64,000 nucleotides of DNA from Puccinia triticina (lineage: Eukaryota > Basidiomycota > Pucciniomycetes > Pucciniales > Pucciniaceae), in assembly GCF_026914185.1 (NCBI RefSeq), contig NC_070571.1, positions 2,108,001-2,172,000 of the forward strand. The letters are read 5' to 3'. Each line of letters opens with the position of its first letter. Positions within the stretch are counted from its first letter, which is position 1. The notes beneath the pieces are model-generated. The model ran no database searches. It was not told the DNA's origin and worked only from the letters and a program-made list of their open reading frames with translations. This document shows positions 1 through 11,460 of the stretch, piece by piece. The translations under genes and the position numbers were made by a program.

Positions 1-1823
1 CATTTCTCCTCCCAGACCACCATTGAACTAAAACCCAAAGGTTTGATGCGGATGACACTCACCAACGGAGCCAAACGCATGTTTTATCTAGCCAATCAAA
101 GCAATCCACCTTGCTTTTTGCCCGGTGCATTTGCCTCCGCCAATCTTTTCTTGGGCATGTGCGTTGATCCTTGCAAAAAATTGTCGAAGGTACTCCCATT
201 GCTCTTCCAGGTCCACAAATCTTGCTCATTCTCTTGTCCTGTGCACCCTGAATCCAGTCAGGCGCAGCATCCTTGGGCAGAAAGGTCCTTGACTGGATTG
301 ACAATTGACCGCGACATGTTTGACAAGAATCACATCAACCGCTCAAACATCACCGAGATGATAACTCAGTGGTCCTCAATTGGTCTCGCAGGCGTCACCG
401 GGCTGCAGTGCCATCTGTGTATTGCCAAAGATAATAAGAAGAATAAGAAGGAGAAGAAGGCTCCAAATACATCAGACCCTGTTTGATACATGCACAAGCG
501 CTCTGTGATAAGTTGGGAGAACAACAAGGCCCCACTTCACTTGTATGCCTTTGTTGACATTGCCACTATCAATGACAACAACGAGAAGCTTGAATTCATG
601 GCAAAAATTTATTGGCCTTTCAACCTTACGGTTGACGGCAAAGTTTATACTCTGGTATCTCGCGGCTTCTGGGGTGGGTCCCATTATTGGGGCAAAGTAT
701 TGCGCCATGTCAACGGCATTGCCGGTGTGTGGATGCACAACGATCTTGAGAATGATGGACTTGCACAGCTGGTGAATTGGTTCCGGGTAGTATAAGTGGT
801 GCTCAACCAAACACTAGCTGGGTGATCTATTCTCGGCGATACCCCCAAAGAGAATCTCTATGTTGATCAAAGTATTTCCAACATTGCTCGAGACAACCCC
901 CGAGCAGGCCTGGATCTTCCTTTCTCACAAATGCGGGCGGTTCTTTATTCTTTGTACTATACAGACCGGCCAAGTGGGGCCCACTTTCATCCTGTGAAGG
1001 CGGATTCCTCAGCGGCCGCGGAACATCCAAATGTTGATACAGATACACGAGATACAAGTAGGTGGTGCTGTGTGGTTTCTGGTCTTTTTCACATTTCTAA
1101 CTTTTCCTCCCCCCTCATCCGGACCGTGCAGAACTCATTGCGCAACCTGCCAAAGAAGCAGCACCCCCACCCGAGTCCCGAACCACCTTGAAGATAAGAA
1201 TCACGCTGCCAAAGAAAACTCAAGTAGGCAATCTACCTGCGGACAAACATCTGGCTGTCTTACCTTCGACAGCACCGGCCAGCGTTATGCCGAAAAAATG
1301 GGGTCGCCCAAGGAAGCAAGAAACATGGACTGCTGTTTGCAGCCCACCCATTTCAGCTCCAGATTTATCGGCCGCTCCCTTGGTTCCCCCGCCTGCGACT
1401 GCACCAGCGCGAATGGACGCCGGTGCCAGTGCCAAGCGTTTTCGCCCAATCAAGAAGATTCCGGACAACCACCGCAAGGGTCATATTGGCGACGCAAATA
1501 AGGTCATACCTGCTGCGCCGGCACCCGTTGGATCTGTGGTGAACAAGAAGAAGGAGAAGACAAAGGAAGCTTCCTCGAGCGTTGTAAAGAAGCCTCCAAC
1601 TGCCTCAGATTTCCAGCCTTGTCCTTTGGACGACGCAGACTGGGATCAAATTGAGGCATATTACTGGAATAATAAGGCAGGTGAGAAGGCGGTAAGGGAG
1701 AAGGATGTAGGCAAGAAGGCGGTAAGGGAGAAGGATGTAGGCAAGAAGGAGATAGGCAAGAAGGAGGTAGGCAAGAAGGAGGTTGGCGTACAGAGGTCTG
1801 GTAGGAAGGTGCGAGGTGCTTAA
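1..1823 (+). pseudogene. Decayed AT-hook gene of unknown family, 5' partial
   Basis: The reading frame is open from the first base, so the start lies outside the window. It reads to a TGA at 484-486, resumes in the same frame to about 780, then needs two single-base frame changes (near 780-800 and near 830-850) before 931. A 74-bp GT-AG intron (1058-1131) links it to a final exon, 1132-1823. That exon has an AT-hook core (KKWGRPRKQ), proline/alanine-rich linkers and a lysine-rich tail of short tandem repeats (EKDVGKKAVR type, about 1675-1800). The conserved-looking middle includes GVWMHNDLENDG and NIARDNPRAG. I do not recognise the family; it resembles multicopy hypothetical proteins of rusts, possibly transposon-borne. 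One nonsense codon and two frameshifts make this copy non-functional unless they are assembly errors. Confidence 0.5.
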
Positions 1824-4633
1824 GTTTAGCTTTGTTTTTACTCAGTTTGGTTTTGTTTTGACAAGAGTGATTCTTGTCCTTTTCTGTTTCTCCTCTGGAA
1901 TTTTATTTTCCTGTGAGGCTGGATTTTGTTGCTTGTTTTATTTTACATCACATGTAAATCTGCAGATTGGATAGCTCATGTACCTATTTTACATGTCACA
2001 TCTTTTACATGGTAGTGATACACGTTGTAATTCTCAATCTTTTCCAATGTGGCTACAATTTTACATAGCATCTCTTTTGCGTGGTATATGTTGTTTTGAG
2101 AGTGAGCTGTAAAATTCCATTCTGGAGTAAGCCCAGCATAATTTTGCATGGTACCTTTTGCATTGGCCTTTTTTACATGAGGTCAAATTTTGGTGATCAC
2201 ATGTAAAACTCAAGCATAGAGCGGTATAGTACATTTTTCCATTGTGCGGGATTTACAATGTGGATACCATGTAAAAGATAGGTTTTAAAACTCAACATCC
2301 CCATTTACAAAACTTTGGGACACATTCTAAGGTGTTTATGAACATTTTTTAAAAAAATTGATAAGTTGCACTGATTGATCTGTATCACCTGCTACTGTGC
2401 ATTTTCCCAAAATTTTAAAATTTTGTTCATAAAGGCCTTAAATTTGCCTCCAAAGTTTAGTAAAATTCAATTGTGAACCCCCCTAATGCATTTGGGTCCA
2501 CCAAATTTCCATTTTGGCCTGTAGCACATCCTTGTGACCACATAATCTACAATTCTGTCCACCAAGGGGTATGTGGTTAGACAGGTTTGACTGTACACTA
2601 TCCCCTGCTAGGGAAAGCTGTTCCTGCCCGTCGAAATCCCGGCGGGTATACCCGCCACGCAGATACCACCTCGCGGGAATCGGGTATGCCCCGCAGGACA
2701 GGGACAGTGCTTGCATGTACTTACCACAGATGTACAGATGTATGATCAATCCAAGAATCTTGGAGATATGATTTTATAAGCTTTTTATTGAGTTAAAAAA
2801 ATGTGGTCTATGTAGACTTGAATACAAGACCCAGGGCTTTAATATGGCACATATCCATCCTACTTGGCTCAAATGCTATGGTGGTGTGGTGTCAAAGTTT
2901 GACACCAGCCAAATGGGTCAAGGCATTCCTCAGCTTCCAGACCAAAATCCAGTGCTTACTCCCAAGTCCCTCCTTCAGAGGCTCATACAAAGTGCAAGGG
3001 GCACCTGCCTGCAAGCTCCAAAGGGAGGACTGACTAAGTTTGCCACCAACTACCATCCAACCAGTCCCCCAACAACCAACCAGCAATATGATGATCTTCA
3101 GATACTTGTGTATTGTATCTGTTGAAAAATACAAAATTTTAAATACAAATGTATTGCATCTGCCTGAAGATACAATTGTATCAATAAATTATTGAAACTT
3201 GATTTTCTTGTTTTTGGCCACTGTGGACTGTATACAGAAAAACTATCAAAAAACATAAAAATACAGTATCTTGTATTGGGCTGTATTTGCAACAAGATAC
3301 CAAAGTTTGAATACATTTGTATAGTATTGGTCTTTGAATACAATACAAATAAGTAGTATTGGGTGTAAAACAGATGCAAATACAGGCAGATACAGATACA
3401 TGTATTTAATTTTTTTCACCGTTGTCAGCATCATCTTCACTAATCTGATTGGTACTATTATTTCCAAGTGCCTTGTTTTCAGAGTTGAAACCATCATCCT
3501 GTTTGCCAAGTGCATCTTGTTGCTCAGACTCTTCAATAATTGGTTCAAGCTGAGGAGCAAAGCCAAGATTGCTTTCTTTAGAGCTTTTGACTTCCTCAGG
3601 TCCTCATTCAAGGGCCTTGAATCCTGCGGCAAGAATAAGTTCAATTTTATGACAGAAAAGTTTGATGTGATTGTCCAAAAGCCTTAGATTCTTGATTACC
3701 CTTACCTTTTTGTAGGTAAAACCACAGAACCAAATTGAGGTATTCCTTGGATGCCTATAAACACCTTGTGTTGGTCTGGATGCACCTTCATTGAGCAAGC
3801 CTCCCATTCATTGGTTGCTGTTTGAGTGAAACCTTTTACAGGTCTTACCACATCACTCCTGGCCTATCCTTGGTGCAAACTGCATTGCACCATCATCTTG
3901 CTAGTGACAACCCTCTGAGACACAGTTACCTACAGGCTGGCATTAATTATGGAACAGTGGTTTTCAATTTCATTAATCAATCAAACATATCTTCCATGTG
4001 TTTTAACTGGGGTGGTAACTCAGCTTGATCAGTGCAATGGAGGTTGAGAAGGAAGGCCAGAAGATAGAAGATTACCTGAAGGAGGTGGATATGCAGAGCC
4101 TGATGGACGGGTGGAAGGATTCATTATACCAGATGCCAAGGTTTTGAGCAGAGGTGCTGTAATAGCTGGAGCAAAAAGGTGTAGCTTCTGTGTTGATTGG
4201 CTATAGCAAACCAGGTATAGGTTTTGTGTTGGCTGGAGCAAAACACCCTGTTAACATGTGATCAGCAGGATCAGACTTGGACAGCAGGTCAGCCCCCTAA
4301 GTGATGTCTTGAGGAAGTTGCAAAAAGAGAATTCTACTGTAACATTCAAGCTCAGGGCACCAGTGCCAGTGGACCAACCCATGACACAACTACTGCTACA
4401 ATTGCAAATGGGGTTCTTAGCAGCAAGGCTGCTACCATTTCTTGTGGGAACTTATTTTCCACACCTGTAGCCAATCCCTTGACTTCAGGTATGTGGCCTG
4501 AGCTTCTGCAATGAAAAATGTGGTGCCAAAAACTTGAGTGCACCCACTGTATAATCAATCCAAGAATCTTAGAAACATGGTGTTCAAGACAGTTTCTTGA
4601 CCCCAATCACCACACTGCTTAGATACCTGAACC
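1824..4633. other. Intergenic, AT-rich word clusters
   Basis: No gene is supported here. From about 1940 to 2300 the words TTTACATG and CATGTAAA recur. At 2640-2700 there is a GC-rich patch with a GCGGGTATACCCGC palindrome. From about 3090 to 3410 the words GATACA, TGTATC and TACAAATGTA recur on both strands. No open frame has coding character. Confidence 0.6.
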
Positions 4634-4763
4634 CTAACTTAACTAAGTCCCTCTCAATGTGGAGGGGGGACGCCATCCCGCAGGGACCCTCCAAAGGAGG
4701 GAGCGAAGCGACCTCCGAAGGAGGTCGCTTCGCTCCCCCGAGGAGGGAAATTAGCTAAGTTAG
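4634..4763. mobile_element. 130-bp hairpin MITE with 9-bp TSD
   Basis: Flanked by the exact 9-bp direct repeat ACCTGAACC (4625-4633 and 4764-4772). The ends are inverted: CTAACTTAACTAA on the left and TTAGCTAAGTTAG on the right. The body is a strong hairpin of GGAGGTCGCTTCGCTCC-type arms. A 9-bp duplication suggests mobilisation by a Mutator-like transposase; that assignment is inference. Pieces with the same AAGTCCCTC/GAGGGACTT ends recur elsewhere in the window. Confidence 0.8.
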
Positions 4764-5127
4764 ACCTGAACCTCGCCATATAGAACGGGCAGGACTGGTC
4801 TGCGATCTGATCATGGACGCGGCGCATCGGGAGAGGTATGGTATCTGCAAAATCACCAATAATTCGGGTGGGATGCTTCCAATTGATTTTGAACCCACCT
4901 TACGATTTCTATGTACAACTAAGTATAAAAAAATGACGACACAACAAGGAGTGGAGGCAATGTATAGATACAACAACAACAGCAGCAGCAGGAAACGAGC
5001 AAAGGATATCATTCCGCGGATGGATGAAAAAGGGGTCAAACATGGATCAATTGCATGGGCAACTTAGACGACGGAGGAGGAAAGGAAACAAAGGAGACCC
5101 AATCGTTGATCAGGTCTGTATACACGC

Positions 5128-7175
5128 CTAATGTAGAGGTTGGTTCTGGAGCCACTTGTTGATCAGCTCAGATGCGATTTCAGGCTGGTCATGAGGGACC
5201 TGTAGTGATTTGCGAATGAAGCAGATGAGCAAACAAAATGAGCGATTGGGAGGGTTTAGAGAAGAGAATGCGTACCATGTGGCCGGACTCGTATAGCGAA
5301 ACGAAGGTGAAGTTTCCAGCACCTGGTCCAGCAGATCGGACCATCCCAACGTGTCCCTTGGAGTCTTTGACAACAGTCGAGTTGCTACCATCGAGAGAGT
5401 ATCGACTGAAGTATTTGTGCGCTTTGTGTTGGAACTCGTCGCTGAATTCGGTCTTCAAGGCCATCATCCATCTTTCATTGCCGAGGTAATTGCCTGAAAC
5501 GTACATAACATGTAAGCCTCTCTCCATCTACTCATAGATTGGTTTCATGAGGTTTCAACATACACATGAAATCATCTTCTCCGGCGTAGATCAACAGTCT
5601 CACTCCGCTGCTCAATATGTCAGGGATCAGGCTGGCGGAGTTGTGCATGTTGTCACCAGACATCTGGACATTCGGATAAGATCGCGAACAAAGTTGGATC
5701 AGACAGACGCATTTCATGTCGAGGGTCGAGAATGAAGTGCGGGGGACTTACTTGGAAGGCTCGGTTGACATCCAAGTTGCAGCTCTCGAATTTCAAGTCA
5801 GACGGAACACCAAGCTCGCTCCTGATGTCCTCTCGGTTCAAGTAGTTTTCAATCCAATTCATCTCGTCACTAGTAAAGAAAATCAATCATAATGTGTCAG
5901 ACGACTAAATCTCTGGGGTTTTAATGGGATGAAAGAGTCGGGCTTACTAGCAGAGAGGGTTGACGGAGCGATCGCAGCCTTGACGGACATCATACGGGTT
6001 CTTGTTCGCGTTTTGGATCGGACCGTAGATCGAGCTCCAGCAGTAAAGAGTTGCGGGTACGCAGGTGAATCGGGAAGGGTTGCTGTAGCAGAACTGCTGT
6101 AGTCTTTCGCAGGTGGGCACTTTGGCGCGGATGGACGCACAAGTGGTCTCGTCGAAGATCGCATAGGGTGAGGGGGCACAGGCGTAATCGGGCACGCTGG
6201 CAAACTGGACGAGGGGGTCGGTCAAGCCGTTTCCGATGATCACGGTCGAGAGCGGGATGACGACCTTGTCCGTCGAGCTTAACTGGGCGTTCGAGAGTAA
6301 ATCGTTGTTCTCCTTGATGATCCGCGTGGCGATGTTGGGGGCGTATTGGCCACCGTAGCTCTCGGCGGCTACGTGGAAGCCGGATTTCAAGTAGGTGGGG
6401 AAGCGGGCGTAGAACAGCTGGAGGAATGCGTGCACGTCCTTGGCTGCTGTCACACTGTCGCTGACGGAGTCCGAGCTGCCCTCAGCATAGGAATAGCCCA
6501 CATTTACCGGCTGGTCAAGGAAGAGGACGTTTGCTTGTTTGTTCCATCCGTGAGGATTAGGTTCGGTATCTTTACCTTGGTCTCGGACATTGCAAGGACC
6601 AAGCTCGAATAGGAGACCAGTCGACGAGGAGCAACCTTGATAGACCAATCACAGATCGGTTAGTACTCCTCAAACACTGACTTGGCTCGATTCCCAACAT
6701 GAAGCGCTCATCATTGGACTTGCCTGGTCCGCCATTGAGCCACAGGACAACAGGGTCCGATTCGGGTCGGTCTCGGGATTCGAAGAACCAGAAAAACAAG
6801 TGCTTGGTTTCCGAGATATCTAAATAACCGCTGTATTGACGGACGGTAGGGTCACATAGTCCTTCTGGAGATCTGACTCGGATGGCGTACTCCGGAAACT
6901 CTGCCATAGTGATTCTCTCGACTGCGCACAACTCGATTAGTACCAAGTCTGCTCACAAGCAAGAATGAGAAGCACGGATGTGAAGTCACTCAACAGGCAA
7001 TTCCATTGTTGCTGGTGGCTTGGATCTTCAAGTTGGGATGGTGGGGTTTCTCTGATAAAGAAGAAGACGGTGGCGATGGCATGAAAGCGATCTGTTGGTC
7101 GGACTGAGAGTTGCCGAACACAACAGCAGGGAGAAGGGCTGCCACCCCGAGTAGGAGGCTCTTTGGTGCCAACAT
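5128..7175 (-). CDS. Serine carboxypeptidase, carboxypeptidase Y-like (S10)
   Basis: Exons, minus strand: 7175-6995, 6921-6724, 6635-5948, 5869-5752, 5663-5564, 5493-5276, 5199-5128. They sum to 1575 nt, giving 524 residues in one frame. The start was chosen because it opens a signal peptide ([21 protein letters not shown]). Family landmarks appear in order: LNGGPGCSS with the oxyanion-hole glycines, [11 protein letters not shown], the nucleophile ESYGGQYAP (about S219), GEDDFMCN with the acid D426, and GHMVPHDQP with H500. Length and cysteine spacing fit carboxypeptidase Y, a vacuolar or secreted enzyme that removes C-terminal residues; the location is inferred. Intron 2 (6723-6636) has a GC donor (CAG|GCAAGT); the other five are GT-AG, 70-88 bp. 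All key residues are present, so it is probably functional. Confidence 0.92.
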
Positions 7176-9553
7176 AGGATGTGATATCCGAGTGATTCAA
7201 GTGAGGATCAAGGCGGCTGCTGTTTCTTGTATGGGGAATATCGAGTGTTGGTTGGAGGTTCTTGGGGTTCTTGAGGCAGTCGCTCGACCGGGAGAGGGGA
7301 GGAGAGCTTAAATACGGCTGGCTGCTGAAGTTTCCGATGTTCACAGCACCACAGGGAGACGCTCACACAACCGAACGCAATGCAGATTACAGATTTCGGC
7401 AAAGTGCTTACATACAGAAATCTCTCTTTGACAACACGATCACTCCACTCCAAGGAGACCAGCCATCAATCAGCTTTGGTGGAAGACAATGATTTCTGCT
7501 GGTTGGGCTCTGGGCGGAGAAATCTGTGCACCTGATATCTACACACATAGCCCCGTCCAGGCTCCTCCTTTCTGAAGCTCAAAAATAACCATACCTTAGG
7601 AGTCAGGACGATATTTGGCAGTCTCAGGTGGCACAAAACTATCCACATCCATGCAGACCCAACGCATTGGATCACTCCTGAATCGCTCGCGGCACAGAAA
7701 AGACTTCTCACTAGTCGTTCATGATCGCAGCCCTGGGGGTGAGCAAGTACACACACTAATTACGTATCTTGCAACGAAAAGTGATCAAAGGACTCCATCC
7801 ACGCTCCAAGAGGAAAGCCATGTTTACACTCATGGGTTGTGGCACTTACGAGCACGGTGCCTGGAAAGGGTCTCCCCCTTGACATTCACAAGGTATAATC
7901 GGTGGTCAACAATTTCTTTTTTTGATGATGATGATGATACCACCAAACTTACTCGCTAGGAAGCGCGCCACTCACTCATGGCGATGGGAAAAGCGATAAC
8001 GTGAATCAAAGACAAGACTGCAATGCGGGTGGAGATGCTCTCAGGAATAATAGAATAGATTCTGGATGGTTTGGGCTGAACCATTTCCCTCTGCCGTGGG
8101 TGTGTTTCTTGCAAAGCAAGCCTCCAACGCAGGAGGGACTTGCGGGCTTTGACCCCTTTTGCAGAGCCAAGAATCCAATTTTTGGTGGGAGGGATTTTTT
8201 GGCTTAGGCTGTAGGCCTGATATTTCTCATCCAGCCCACCAAATTTGAGGTGGTTCATAAAAATCCTGCCACACACAGAAACTCCACAGCAATCACCAAA
8301 CCACTGGATTTACAAGCAGTGATTAACTTGAATGCCGCATTTTACAGCTTTTGTGCAATGGTGATGATTAGTTTTTTGTGTGGCTTTCACTCAGAGTATG
8401 CCGGAAGCCCAATGTACAAGACCAACCTTACTCACCAGCTGTGGGGAGGTATGGTGTAAGTCACCTCCCCCCGGGGGCCCAAGGTCTCAGACTGAAGAGA
8501 CTTGGTTAATTTGTGGGTGGCAGACCTCCTGATTTCACTTGTCACAAGGAGCACCGCTGCGCTGCGTTTAACTCAGCGGGTTTTAGGTGCGCTGCTCTTA
8601 GCTCAGCGGGCTTTTGGTGCGCTGCGCTGCACTGCGTGAGAGCCGCTGTGCTTCAGCCAAATGAATTTGTTGATTTTCTCTCGCAATTTTAGCGCGCTAA
8701 TTCAGCGCAAAAGTAGTGCAAAATTACTACACTGTAGCGGTAGCGCAGCGCGCATACGCTACACTGGCGGCTATGTAGCGGTCTGAATTCCCCCAGGTCT
8801 GAAACACACGTAAAATTGTGTTCAGCTTGGGGGTTTGGCCCATGGGCCCTCCTCCGACTGGCAGTGGATGGCTCGCGCGCAAAATGTAAATTGTGCAGGT
8901 TTGTAAAAGTGCAGGTTAGCCTCTCGCAACTGTAGCACTGACGGCGCTATGGCGGAGATGCGCTGCGCTAAAATGTGCGCATTTTGAAGCGCAATGCAGT
9001 GCTTCACCCTCCTGTCATCTAGTGACATTTTATTTTTCCTAGTGCATAGGATAAAAACTTGGTGTTGAGCCAGAAGTATTGAACTGGTCGTGGTGGCTCT
9101 GGATGCGGATTGTGGCGTCTGGGGTGCCCCGTAGCAATGAGCTGGCTGTCGAAGTGGAGAGATCACAAGTGACGGGTGCGGCATGGCACATGGAGGGCCA
9201 GCTTGAGGGTGTGGCACTGTGATTGATGGGCTTTTTGATGTCCGACTGAAGAGACTGGGCCAAGCAAAGCCTAGGACTTGGGTGGAGGTGACAGTCCCTG
9301 ACCTTCTGCTTTGGTATGAAGACTGGCTTGTTGTTGCGAGCACTGAACATTCAAAAACTTGGCAAGCGATACCGTTCTGTGCCGGGTATCGCGCCCAGCG
9401 ACAAGCCAAATACACCTCAAGTGGTCTCCATCCCTTCAGTTTTCCTCCTATTCACGGCACAAACTAACCAGGAAAACTTAACAATCATCATAATAATTAC
9501 AATCCGGACGCACACAAGAATCTACTCAAACATCGCTGGCTGGAAAAGCTGTC
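7176..9553. other. Intergenic with a CAGCG word island
   Basis: The first few hundred bases should hold the carboxypeptidase promoter, but no clear element can be named. From about 8555 to 8790 the sequence is rich in CAGCG/CGCTG and TAGCG words, like the islands near 11.5, 12.5 and 39.9 kb. The long minus-strand frame over 8822-9415 is low-complexity and I do not accept it as a gene. Confidence 0.5.
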
Positions 9554-10989
9554 ATGATCCCCTCGCGATTTTTCTTCGTTGCCGCAATCAGTTTTATAAC
9601 CGCGAAGAGCTCACGGTCGACCTTCTTGCACCCACCCACAATGTGCTATTATGACATTGTGAACCAGGACGATTGTTACGAGTGCATTTTGATCTCTTTC
9701 TATCATCCTTTCCTCTTCACCAATATCGTTTCATGATAAGCCCTCCAGCCTGACATTCTAAACAATTTTGCAGAGCAGCCAAAACTATGCAACTGCAACA
9801 CAAAAAAATTCCAGAGAACGAAAACCAAATCAGGACTGCCTTCCATGACTGTTCTGTGAGTCTCCGATCTTATGTTCTATCTCTATTTTCAACATTTGAA
9901 CACAGCGACTGAGTCTGTACTAATTAATGACAACTTCTCGCACCAGCTCACCCTCTTGAGTATAAAACCGTTTAAAGATATGTAAGCCAACAGCAGATTT
10001 CCATCTGTCGTCCAGATTGGCAACTTAAGGTCTCGTTTTACATGCACATTTAGCTCCTTCGACCAAGTAGAAGCCGCCATTGATGATCATTTCGGGAGAT
10101 GCCCCAGCAAGGTATGCGAATGTTTTTTTTTTGCATAAGGTCAACTCAGAGGGGTTGGGTAACTGACGAGACTTGTTGGTTCGTGGCTTGGACATGTAGG
10201 GTGGTATGAGTCCCTTAGCGAGTCACAATACAGTCACTCTAGACATCAGAAAACGTGCCCCACCTGGTTCACAATGGGAAGGATGGAATGCGGATGCCGA
10301 GCTTACAAAGGCGTACTGCGTTCAGCCCTCAGATGCCCTACCTATCGGCTCAGTGGATGATTGTATGGTGTATGTCAACTTTTCACTTTGTTGCAACTTC
10401 AGTTTGACACCTTCATCCGCTGAGACCATGCTTGATTGATCATTTGATTAGAGCTTATGTCAATACAATCCCGGTTAATCCTCATACAAAGAAGCTCCGC
10501 ACCACAGGGTTCCAAGCATGGTATCATTCATGCATGGTGAGTTAAAACATGTGCCTCCTTTAAAATATCCCGACAAGATCCATATTTTCCATCGGGTAAA
10601 GCGGGGAATGTAAATAAAACATTTAACAAGATACTTTTCATTAGATCAGAATAACCACCACCGATGGATCACCAATCGACATGTAAGCAGTGCTCCACGC
10701 AAACCAGTCAAATTTTTCACGCCGCTGACCTTGGAAGCCTCCTGATTCCCATTCTCGCATAATAGGAAGAAGGAAGATATTGACTATGATGTCATCAACA
10801 TGATTAAAACATGCGGTACGAAGGTGAGTCCATTAGACCATTCGTGTTCTGCAGTGGGAAAGCACCTAGGTAAAATCAAATCACTTACCTGAGAAAGTCA
10901 CTCGACAGCACGGTACGATAAATCTGGTCGGAGCTGCGGGACTCAACGGGAACCTCTTTATCCGTACCATGGCTACTAAAAGAAAGTAG
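9554..10989 (+). CDS. Secreted two-module cysteine protein, effector candidate
   Basis: Nine exons: 9554-9681, 9774-9855, 9947-9981, 10054-10111, 10200-10369, 10452-10536, 10645-10682, 10766-10823, 10909-10989 (735 nt, 244 residues). All introns are GT-AG, 72-108 bp. An N-terminal signal peptide (MIPSRFFFVAAISFITA) is followed by two copies of one module. Each module has a Cys about ten residues before a DDC, then HDC or HSC, then a Cys-containing segment ending in Lys, then a Gly-rich strand. Exons 2-5 (start) and 6-9 match in size (82/85, 35/38, 58/58 nt) and in phase (2,0,2,0), so the gene arose by duplicating a four-exon module. The fourth exon could start 24 nt earlier through an alternative acceptor. 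The pattern recalls rust secreted proteins and faintly the Ecp2/Hce2 type. Function is unknown; an apoplastic or haustorial effector role is inference. Confidence 0.78.
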
Positions 10990-11460
10990 CCTTCAAAGCT
11001 CTTGATCCTGGACATTAGTTCTCAAATTCATTGTCTTGTTATGCTAGTGAGGTGAAGAATCTTTCTTTCTATATATAGTTGTCTCATACAAAGCACATCA
11101 GCACTTCAAACTGACTAAACCAACTGAAATTGGTATGTAATTTAGTGCGTGTGTATTTTTGTGTTTTGATAACTGGAAAAAGCTACAACATACCGGCCCT
11201 GACATACCAGTGCATGCCTTGAAAACATAAAAACTTCTTTGCAGGGAATGTCAAATCTCTGCTTATGTGTTCTGCATATTTGGCTGCAAAGAAAGGTGTT
11301 TATGGCAGTATCTCACAACCTGTTCTGGCGGGTCTTTGCTGTGGGGCCATAGCTGGCCAAAGCCCATGGCAATTGACTGGTTTCAGAGCCCTACTTTGCA
11401 AGATTCCACTATCACACCAGCATAGAGAATGTGGCTGCGCACCCGTCTCAAACCCGCCGG
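10990..11460. other. Intergenic, nothing recognised
   Basis: I see no gene, repeat boundary or regulatory motif here beyond the 3' region of the upstream secreted-protein gene. Just before the hAT-like element there is a short GC-rich stretch. Confidence 0.5.

Noticed and set aside
8822..9415. A 197-residue minus-strand open frame
   Set aside because: Composition is low-complexity with no motif, no splice context and no start-proximal signal; it overlaps word-island sequence.
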